Part shown: piece by piece, positions 6,853 through 13,011 of the stretch
Layout of the letters: the number at the start of each line of letters is the position of its first letter
How positions within the stretch are numbered: the first letter of the stretch is position 1
Origin: Candidatus Dependentiae bacterium
GTDB lineage: Bacteria > Babelota > Babeliae > Babelales > UASB340
Direction: 5' to 3'
NCBI GenBank assembly: GCA_018897535.1
Contig: JAHIKO010000065.1
Coordinates: 1-13,011, forward strand
Length of the DNA stretch: 13,011 nt
Translations under genes and position numbers: made by a program
Notes under the pieces: model-generated
Seen by the model: the letters and a program-made list of their open reading frames with translations, nothing else
The model's database searches: none
Told to the model about the DNA's origin: nothing

Positions 6853-7620
6853 ATGAAAAAAATGTTGGCCCTATTTTTTTGTTTGTTTTCTATTTTTGAA
6901 TTAAGTGCTTGGAATTATTTTTATATAGAAAACGATACTAAGAATAAAATCGAATTAAAATATTCAAAAGGTACAGTTTCTATATCGCCTAATAAAAAAC
7001 AATATGTTGTAAATTATAATGTATCAGAAAACGATCTAATGAAATTCGACGGTAGAGTAGTTGCAAAAGAAAATGAAAGCGAATTTACTATAGCAGAAAC
7101 TATCGCATCAAATGAAAGACTTTATACTATAGCACCAAAAATAATTGTCGATAAAAGCGCAGGTAATGTAAGATTACTTGCAAGCAAATTATTTGCAGGT
7201 GAAGACCTTCCTGCGGGATATACATATAAAACATATCCAACCACAAAAATAACATCGGAAAATAAAAACATTCCAATAATTAAATTTGATATAGAAAATG
7301 ACACAATTTTTAGTGTAAAAATAATTAGCACAGATGGTAAAAATAAATTTGACATACCAACTATAAACCAAAACAGTTCAAATAAAATAGTTAATATTTT
7401 TACGGTAAATCCAATATCTTATAAAAATTACAAATTACCGGCAGGCGCAGTTGGACTGCCAAGATTTAAATATGTTGATGAAAAAAATCAATTAAAAATA
7501 GAAATCGAAATAAATAAAAATATTTATAATTATCTAATAACAATAAACCCTGAGATTTTAGAAAATACTGTATTAAAAATTAGTAATATTATTGGTTTTA
7601 CTGCAATTTCAGATAATTAA
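6853..7620 (+). CDS. Exported protein with two similar halves, function unknown
   Basis: I do not recognise this 255-residue protein. It begins with a clear signal peptide (MKKMLALFFCLFSIFELSA, likely cut after residue 19). The mature part is rich in beta-prone, polar residues (Asn, Lys, Ile, Thr). Two regions look related: residues 23-52 (FYIENDTKNKIELKYSKG) and residues 145-175 (FDIENDTIFSVKIISTDGK). Both start with IENDT, 122 residues apart, and run into a similar series ending KQYVVN or NKIVN, which suggests two beta-sandwich-like domains from an old duplication. There is a strong AAGGAG 7 bp before the ATG, only 15 bp after the priA stop, and a strong terminator follows, so it is probably translated from the priA transcript. 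No membrane segment other than the signal is present. A periplasmic or secreted role is inferred. Confidence 0.85.
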   Translation: MKKMLALFFCLFSIFELSAWNYFYIENDTKNKIELKYSKGTVSISPNKKQYVVNYNVSENDLMKFDGRVVAKENESEFTIAETIASNERLYTIAPKIIVDKSAGNVRLLASKLFAGEDLPAGYTYKTYPTTKITSENKNIPIIKFDIENDTIFSVKIISTDGKNKFDIPTINQNSSNKIVNIFTVNPISYKNYKLPAGAVGLPRFKYVDEKNQLKIEIEINKNIYNYLITINPEILENTVLKISNIIGFTAISDN

Positions 7621-7644
7621 TAATTTTTGAAATAATTATTACTC

Positions 7645-7682
7645 AAAGAGGGCCAAATTAAAATTTGGCCCTCTTTATTTTT
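7645..7682 (+). terminator. Strong intrinsic terminator after the priA operon
   Basis: AAAGAGGGCCAAAT (7645-7658) pairs perfectly with ATTTGGCCCTCTTT (7663-7676) around the loop TAAA. A T-rich tract (ATTTTTT) follows. It begins 24 bp after the stop of the exported-protein gene. Confidence 0.93.
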
Positions 7683-7702
7683 TAACTATTTAAATCAAAT
7701 TT

Positions 7703-7800
7703 GTTTATTTTACAGAATAAACTCAAAAATTTTACAATTAATATCTTTAGATATTTTTAAAGAGCTAATATATATATGTAAAATAATTTACCATTTTACA
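7703..7800 (+). promoter_or_regulatory. Candidate operator cluster: octamer ATTTTACA, three direct and one inverted copy
   Basis: The octamer ATTTTACA occurs at 7707-7714, 7729-7736 and 7793-7800, and its reverse complement TGTAAAAT at 7777-7784. The last two form an 8-bp inverted repeat with an 8-base gap that ends directly before the ribosome binding site of the Sel1-like gene. The first copy is overlapped by another inverted repeat, GTTTATT (7703-7709) and AATAAAC (7716-7722). The copies may be protein binding sites or a structured leader. The octamer also occurs singly inside coding sequence elsewhere, so only the clustering is notable. Confidence 0.35.
7746..7774 (+). promoter_or_regulatory. 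Possible promoter of the Sel1-like gene
   Basis: TTTAGA (7746-7751) and TATATA (7769-7774) are 17 bp apart and lie about 40 bp before the start codon. Each matches four or five of six consensus bases. In such AT-rich DNA this is weak evidence. Confidence 0.3.
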
Positions 7801-7813
7801 GGGGGAGTGCGTT

Positions 7814-8323
7814 ATGAAAAAATTTTTATTAATAATTTCGATACTAATAAATACACAAATTATTAATATTTCTGCTATGGATAAAAACAAAACAGAAATT
7901 GATCCTGAAATGCAATATCAAGAAGGCCTGAGTTATCTTGAAAATGGCGAAAATGAAAAAGCATTTAATCTTATAGAAGCTGCAGCAAGACAAAATCACA
8001 TTGAAGCTTTAATTGAGTTTACATACATGCTTTACAAAGGTAAAGGATGCAATCAAAATCTTAATTCTGCACTAAAATTTTGTGATCTTATAATCGATGA
8101 ATCAGACCGCTTGGCAAATGAAGCATATCAATGCAAAGATGAAGAAAAAGAAAATTACTATGATAATATATACAGAGAATTTAATACTTTATATAGAAAA
8201 ATCACAACAGAACTATTAAATGCAACTTCTAAAATTATAACGGCTTTATTAGCACTAAAAGATGATGATAAGCTCAAAGAAAAACCTATTTCTGAAGAAA
8301 TTTTAAATAGTATGTTTTGCTAA
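7814..8323 (+). CDS. Small exported Sel1-like repeat protein
   Basis: The 169-residue product starts with a signal peptide (MKKFLLIISILINTQIINISA, probable cut after residue 21). Residues about 33-90 fit Sel1-like/TPR-type helical pairs: YQEGLSYLENGENEKAFNLI, then EAAARQNHIEALIEFTYMLY with KGKGCNQNLNSALKFCDLI, which has the A-x-x-x-G-x-G spacing of Sel1 repeats in a degenerate form. The remainder is helical, Lys/Glu-rich and without a recognised domain, ending in a lone cysteine. Sel1 repeats serve as protein-binding scaffolds, and exported Sel1 proteins are common in host-associated bacteria; a host- or envelope-related role is an inference. The ribosome binding site is an unusually strong GGGGGAG, 6 bp before the ATG. 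The gene stands alone behind a leader with repeated octamers and ends at a terminator shared with groEL. Confidence 0.82.
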   Translation: MKKFLLIISILINTQIINISAMDKNKTEIDPEMQYQEGLSYLENGENEKAFNLIEAAARQNHIEALIEFTYMLYKGKGCNQNLNSALKFCDLIIDESDRLANEAYQCKDEEKENYYDNIYREFNTLYRKITTELLNATSKIITALLALKDDDKLKEKPISEEILNSMFC

Positions 8324-8347
8324 CTATTTTTTTAAATAAAAAATAAT

Positions 8348-8379
8348 AATATGGGCAATAAAATATTATTGCCCATATT
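8348..8379. terminator. Bidirectional terminator hairpin between the Sel1-like gene and groEL
   Basis: AATATGGGCAATAA (8348-8361) pairs perfectly with TTATTGCCCATATT (8366-8379) around a 4-base loop. On the minus strand it is followed by ATTATTTTTTATTT, a good U-tract for ending groES-groEL. On the plus strand only a short T stretch (GTTT) follows, so it is weaker for the Sel1-like gene. Confidence 0.85.
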
Positions 8380-8389
8380 GTTTAACAAA

Positions 8390-10036
<1,647 letters not shown>

Positions 10037-10064
10037 TCAAAATTTTTAACAACTTTTTTAATTT

Positions 10065-10125
10065 GTCATCCTGAACCAGCCGTCGCTAAAGCTATGGCCG
10101 GCAGGCTTTGATTCAAGATCCAGTC
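10065..10125. repeat. GC-rich hairpin element between groES and groEL, resembling dispersed repeats
   Basis: This 61-bp stretch fills the groES-groEL spacer up to the groES stop codon. It has about 54% GC (33 of 61), against under 30% around it. It begins GTCATCCTGAACC and ends GATTCAAGATCCAG, which are imperfect inverted copies. Outer arms 10068-10074 and 10113-10119 pair over 7 bp; inner arms 10075-10082 and 10099-10106 pair over 8 positions with one mismatch. The TCATCCTGAAC...CAAGATCC pattern resembles intergenic repeats I know from many bacterial genomes. No second copy is present in this window, so calling it a repeat is inference. Confidence 0.55.
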
Positions 10126-10419
10126 TTACTCAACAATAGCCAATATTTCTTCTTCACGAATAATTAAATATTCTTCACTTTCAAGCTTGATTTCCGTACC
10201 TGAAAATTTTCCAAACAAAACTTTATCACCGGTTTTTACATTCAAAGATCTTATTGAACCATCATTATTTACTTTTCCGGTTCCAACAGCTTTAACTAAA
10301 CCTATTTGTGTTTTTTCTTGAGCAGAATCGGGAATAATTATACCGCCTGCAGAAACAGATTCATTTTCGACTCTTTTAATTAAAACCTTATCATACAAAG
10401 GCTTAATATTTTTTATCAT
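10126..10419 (-). CDS. groES: GroES, 10-kDa co-chaperonin
   Basis: The 97-residue product is a standard GroES, the heptameric lid of the GroEL chamber. It starts MIKNIKPLYDKVLIKRVE and has the mobile loop that contacts GroEL at about residues 20-38 (SVSAGGIIIPDSAQEKTQ), followed by GLVKAVGTGK, then VKTGDKVLFGKFSGTEIKL and EEYLIIREEEILAIVE. Length and motifs are normal. A strong GGAAGGG lies 5 bp before the ATG. It is the first gene of the groES-groEL operon, with its own promoter about 60-90 bp upstream. No CIRCE inverted repeat (the HrcA operator usual for this operon in many bacteria) is visible upstream. Confidence 0.98.
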   Translation of the reverse strand: MIKNIKPLYDKVLIKRVENESVSAGGIIIPDSAQEKTQIGLVKAVGTGKVNNDGSIRSLNVKTGDKVLFGKFSGTEIKLESEEYLIIREEEILAIVE

Positions 10420-10479
10420 AAAAACCCTTCCAAATTTTAAGAATTATATTTATAAAATTTCAAAATATCTAAAAGAACA

Positions 10480-10508
10480 TTTATACATTCATTACAAATT
10501 AATGTCAA
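10480..10508 (-). promoter_or_regulatory. Promoter of groES-groEL
   Basis: The minus strand shows a perfect -35 TTGACA (10503-10508), a 17-bp spacer, and the -10 TATAAA (10480-10485). This is a near-consensus vegetative (sigma-70-type) promoter, about 60 bp before the groES start codon. Confidence 0.8.
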
Positions 10509-10545
10509 AGAACAATTATAGGTAAAAAAAATAAAAAAACAAGAT

Positions 10546-10572
10546 AAATCTTATATAAAGTGACTAAGATTT
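10546..10572. promoter_or_regulatory. Inverted repeat in the divergent groES / pentapeptide-gene spacer
   Basis: AAATCTTA (10546-10553) and TAAGATTT (10565-10572) form an 8-bp inverted repeat with an 11-base gap. It lies about 40 bp upstream of the groES -35 box and about 125 bp before the divergent pentapeptide gene. A further half-site, TTAAGATTT, follows near 10587-10595. It could be an operator for either gene, but an AT-rich 8-mer is weak evidence. Confidence 0.3.
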
Positions 10573-10630
10573 TTTAATTTTAAAAATTAAGATTTCAAAT
10601 TAAAATTTTTATCTCTTTTTATCTTATTAA

Positions 10631-10660
10631 TTGCTTTATATTTTTGCATTTTAATATACT
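10631..10660 (+). promoter_or_regulatory. Possible promoter of the pentapeptide-repeat gene
   Basis: TTGCTT (10631-10636) and TATACT (10655-10660) are separated by 18 bp and lie about 36 bp before the start codon. The -10 box has one mismatch to consensus and the -35 box two. Confidence 0.45.
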
Positions 10661-10696
10661 TACAAAGAAAAGTATTTTTAAAAAAGGAGAATAATT

Positions 10697-11707
10697 ATGC
10701 TAAAAAAAATATTATTTTTATTTTATTTACTTACTTTTAATCAATCTTATGCAATTGAAAAGGTTACAGCTGAACAAATAGAAAAACTTAAAACAATGGA
10801 AAACTCAAAAGATAGATTTCTAGAATATGTAAAATTACCAAAAGCTGAAGCCGGTAAAAGAGCTAATGGCTCAATAAATTGGGTTTACTATGGAACAACA
10901 ATATCCGTTGGTGATGAAGCTACATTTAAAGAAGATCTTGAATTAAGCAGTTATACATTTGATAATCTTGATGCATCGGGTGCCATATTTAATGGTGGCG
11001 TTTTTTGCACTGCCGTGAATTTTAAAAATAGAGCAAAATTTACAGGCGCAAATTTTAAGGGTTATTTAAAACTTGAGGGCGCCCAATTTAATGGCAGTGC
11101 TGATTTTTCCAACTGTGTATTTGAAAATACTTGCGATTTTGTTTTAACTTCATTCAATAATATTGTAACTTTTTATAATTCAATTTTCGCTCAAAAAATA
11201 TATTTTCATAAAACAAATTTTAATCAAAATACAATTTTTGAAAAATGTATTTTTAAAGAAGTATCTGATTTTTTAACAACAAACTTTGCTTTCGACCTAT
11301 CATTTAAAGGATCTATTTTTCAGCAAGTAGCAAAATTCAGATTTGCCAATTTTTCAAAAATTACAGATTTTAGTTCATGTACATTTACACAACAAGCTGA
11401 CTTTTTTGGAGCATCATTCGGTGTAAGAGCAAATTATGCAAATACAACATTCAGCCAAGAAGCAACATTTCGTTGGGCAAAATTTAACGGTTCTATAAAT
11501 TTTGCAAATACAATATTTGCAGCATTTGTAAATTTTAAATACTCCAATCTTGTCGATTTAGGATCAAATGCAAGTTTTTCCGGAGCCACATATACATCTG
11601 AAGAAAACATAAAATATATTCCACAAATGCCTCCGGCTTCCGTAAATTACAGAGCTCAAATGAAGAAGGTTGAAGGTCAAGCAGCTAGAGAAAGTTATGC
11701 ATATTAA
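10697..11707 (+). CDS. Exported pentapeptide-repeat protein
   Basis: The 336-residue protein starts with a signal peptide (MLKKILFLFYLLTFNQSYA, likely cut after residue 19). A helical stretch follows, and then from about residue 85 to 295 a long run of pentapeptide repeats of the Phe-rich kind, in which F-x-x-A/S/T/C-x-F recurs (for example FTGANF, FFGASF, FANTIF, FRFANF, FSSCTF). Such repeats stack into a right-handed four-sided beta-helix with the Phe residues in the core. Most characterised pentapeptide proteins are cytoplasmic; this one carries an export signal, so it should act in the periplasm, on the surface or outside. The C-terminal 50 residues (EENIKYIPQMPPAS and onward) are not repetitive. 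A good AAGGAG lies 7 bp before the ATG. It is transcribed away from groES and ends against the small ORF of the opposite strand, without a visible terminator. No enzymatic function can be assigned. Confidence 0.9.
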   Translation: MLKKILFLFYLLTFNQSYAIEKVTAEQIEKLKTMENSKDRFLEYVKLPKAEAGKRANGSINWVYYGTTISVGDEATFKEDLELSSYTFDNLDASGAIFNGGVFCTAVNFKNRAKFTGANFKGYLKLEGAQFNGSADFSNCVFENTCDFVLTSFNNIVTFYNSIFAQKIYFHKTNFNQNTIFEKCIFKEVSDFLTTNFAFDLSFKGSIFQQVAKFRFANFSKITDFSSCTFTQQADFFGASFGVRANYANTTFSQEATFRWAKFNGSINFANTIFAAFVNFKYSNLVDLGSNASFSGATYTSEENIKYIPQMPPASVNYRAQMKKVEGQAARESYAY

Positions 11708-11794
11708 TTATCCGTCTTCGCATAAAACCAGAGATTTAAATTCCCATGTGAATGCTTCGACGTGATTTCGCACGAAAACAGTTGCAAGCTTCAT
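11708..11794 (-). CDS. Possible 28-codon ORF coupled to the LOG-family gene
   Basis: The minus strand opens an ATG whose last two bases start the TGA stop of the upstream LOG-family gene (ATGA overlap), the classic arrangement for translational coupling. It runs 28 codons (MKLATVFVRN..., ..FKSLVLCEDG) to a TAA that directly abuts the stop of the pentapeptide gene. I do not recognise the peptide. It has no separate ribosome binding site. The stretch has about 42% GC, well above its flanks, and contains nested inverted repeats (CGTG 11761-11764 with CACG 11771-11774, inside GCTT...AAGC), so it may be a repeat element rather than a gene. I keep it as a low-confidence call. Confidence 0.25.
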   Translation of the reverse strand: MKLATVFVRNHVEAFTWEFKSLVLCEDG

Positions 11795-12513
11795 TTGGCA
11801 TGATATAAAGGCTTTTGCATATCTCCATTTGATTTACAGCATTCTTTAATTATTTCTACAGCTTCTTTAACCGAACTTGTAACATGAAGAAGCTTTAAAT
11901 CTTGCTCAGTTATAAGACCTTCGGTTAGTGCCCTTTTTTTTGCCCAAAAAATAAGTGGTCCCCAGTAATGTTTACCAATAAGAATTACCGGTAACTTTTG
12001 CATTTTAGACGTTTGTTCTAAAGTTAAAACTTCAAATAATTCATCTAACGTTCCAAACCCTCCGGGAAAAACAATATACCCTATTGAGTATCTGACCAAA
12101 AGCCATTTTCTTGCAAAAAAATGTCGCATTAAAATCATATCATTAACATATTTATTTCTTATTTCTTTTGAAAAGCTGGTCAAAGATATACCTACCGATC
12201 TTGGAGCTTTTAATTTTTTTATACCCAATTTTTTTGCGGCTTCATATGCACCTTTATTTGCTGCTTCCATAATTCCCGGACCGCCACCGGTTATTACTGA
12301 ATATTTATTTAACGCCAATAATTCAGCAATTTTTGACGCTTTTTTAGCATAAATACTATCGGCCGTAATCCTGGAACCACCAAATATTGTAATTGCCGGT
12401 TGAGGAACTTTTGTAAGCCTCCACATACCAACAAGCAATAAGCCAAACGATTTGGCCGCACTTATAAAAAAATGACAATAAACTATAATTCTTTTACAAC
12501 AATATTTAACCAT
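11791..12513 (-). CDS. LOG-family (TIGR00730-type) nucleotide 5'-monophosphate phosphoribohydrolase
   Basis: The 240-residue protein has a Rossmann-like fold of the LOG family, whose members cut the N-glycosidic bond of nucleoside 5'-monophosphates (cytokinin riboside monophosphates in plants, AMP and others in bacteria). They were long mislabelled as lysine decarboxylases. Visible motifs are ITIFGGSR at 41-48, TGGGPGIMEAANKGA at 75-89, the MRHFFARK segment at 129-136 that carries the conserved Arg-Lys pair, and the signature PGGFGTLDELFE at 150-161 with its catalytic Glu. An N-terminal extension of about 35 residues (with SAAKSFGLLLVGMW) is not part of the core. The ATG at 12513 has AGGA 8 bp upstream, which supports this start. 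It lies 14 bp after the aldolase gene and is probably co-transcribed with it. The true substrate in this organism cannot be read from the sequence. Confidence 0.93.
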   Translation of the reverse strand: MVKYCCKRIIVYCHFFISAAKSFGLLLVGMWRLTKVPQPAITIFGGSRITADSIYAKKASKIAELLALNKYSVITGGGPGIMEAANKGAYEAAKKLGIKKLKAPRSVGISLTSFSKEIRNKYVNDMILMRHFFARKWLLVRYSIGYIVFPGGFGTLDELFEVLTLEQTSKMQKLPVILIGKHYWGPLIFWAKKRALTEGLITEQDLKLLHVTSSVKEAVEIIKECCKSNGDMQKPLYHAK

Positions 12514-12527
12514 ATAAAATTCCTAAT

Positions 12528-13011
12528 TTATTCTTTTAAATAATTTTTTGCGTCATTTAAAATTATATTTTCATAAATAATCCCATAAATAGCTTTACAA
12601 AAACGTACTGCGTTATCCAAATCTTTCTGATGAATATTTCTTCCAACCGCGCATCCTGAAATTTTAAATTTGTTCACTTGTTCATAAAGTTCTTCTAAAA
12701 AAAATTCTGAATCTTTGTGTTTCCCGCCGGCCAAAACTATACCGGTTCTTCCTGCAGCCTTTACACAGTTTGTTAAATATTCTTTGCCCGGATTATTTAT
12801 TTTTACAAAATCGGCTCCAAGACAAACTCCAACACCACACGCTCCGGCAATTAATTCCGGATCGAGTTCATTTTTTACAGCTTTACCTCTTGGATAAATC
12901 CATAAAATAGCGATTAACCCATTTTTATGTGCATCATAAATGATTCTACTTGCTTGAGCCAACATTGAATTTTCATTTTCGCTACCCAAATAAATTGTAT
13001 AACCAACACCG
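12528..13011 (-). CDS. Class I fructose-bisphosphate aldolase, DhnA/FbaB type, 5'-truncated
   Basis: This is the C-terminal 160 residues of a DhnA-type class I aldolase, which reversibly splits fructose 1,6-bisphosphate into two triose phosphates through a lysine Schiff base. The frame stays open to the window edge, reading GVGYTIYLGSENEN, so the gene starts beyond 13011. A TTG at 12989 is internal (Leu) and not the start. Features include the ILWIYPRGKAV strand-loop and GADFVKINNPG, whose lysine (codon 12801-12803) corresponds to the Schiff-base lysine of the family. GIVLAGGKHKDSEFFLEELYEQV is a phosphate-binding loop and GCAVGRNIHQ another, followed by a C-terminal helix. A related DhnA member is the LsrF thiolase of autoinducer-2 breakdown; the central-metabolism aldolase is the likelier call. 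It heads or precedes the LOG-family gene in one operon. Confidence 0.85.
   Translation of the reverse strand, partial: GVGYTIYLGSENENSMLAQASRIIYDAHKNGLIAILWIYPRGKAVKNELDPELIAGACGVGVCLGADFVKINNPGKEYLTNCVKAAGRTGIVLAGGKHKDSEFFLEELYEQVNKFKISGCAVGRNIHQKDLDNAVRFCKAIYGIIYENIILNDAKNYLKE

Noticed and set aside
10420..10696. CIRCE heat-shock operator
   Set aside because: No sequence close to TTAGCACTC-N9-GAGTGCTAA is present on either strand; the only inverted repeat here is the unrelated AAATCTTA pair.
12987..12989. TTG start codon for the aldolase
   Set aside because: The frame continues upstream as GVGYTIY, matching the family, to the window edge; the TTG encodes an internal Leu.

Overview
The window is a gene-dense, very AT-rich (roughly 25-30% GC by eye) piece of a bacterial chromosome. 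It combines universal housekeeping genes (mnmG, rnpB, priA, groES-groEL, an aldolase) with a lysine-repeat histone-like protein, a PASTA protein without a kinase domain, and four small exported proteins (repeat-rich or of unknown function). This mix and composition suit a reduced, host-associated bacterium. From memory of such genomes, a member of Candidatus Dependentiae (TM6, Babela-like) is my best guess. The assignment is an inference and nothing in the window proves it. I see no mobile element, CRISPR array, tRNA or defence locus.

Layout. Positions 1-2805 (+): the 3' half of mnmG (tRNA wobble-uridine modification), a small exported protein made of two almost identical 55-residue repeats, and an APC-family amino-acid permease. 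The permease gene converges with and overlaps the next block by 19 bp. Positions 2787-4630 (-): the lysine-rich histone-like gene with its own promoter and terminator, a small membrane protein whose 3' end runs into the RNase P RNA gene, rnpB itself, and a three-PASTA membrane-anchored protein. Positions 4849-7676 (+): priA, then an exported protein with two similar halves, then a strong intrinsic terminator. Positions 7814-8323 (+): an exported Sel1-like protein behind a leader rich in the octamer ATTTTACA. Positions 8348-10508 (-): the groES-groEL operon with a good promoter, a shared terminator hairpin, and a GC-rich hairpin element between the two genes. Positions 10697-11707 (+): an exported pentapeptide-repeat protein. 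Positions 11708-13011 (-): a class I (DhnA-type) fructose-bisphosphate aldolase fragment, a LOG-family nucleotide phosphoribohydrolase, and a possible 28-codon ORF coupled to the LOG stop codon.

How the genes fit together. Housekeeping functions cover tRNA modification and processing (MnmG, RNase P), replication restart (PriA), protein folding (GroESL) and central carbon metabolism (aldolase). The permease suggests uptake of amino acids from the surroundings. The exported proteins are the accessory part and are the best candidates for lineage-specific roles at the cell surface or in a host.

The points most worth a second look are: the recent tandem duplication whose four differences all change the protein; the octamer cluster and hairpin at the ribosome binding site of the Sel1-like gene; and two short GC-richer segments (10065-10125 and 11711-11794) that look like dispersed-repeat material in an AT-rich background. 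No convincing novel multi-gene system is visible.
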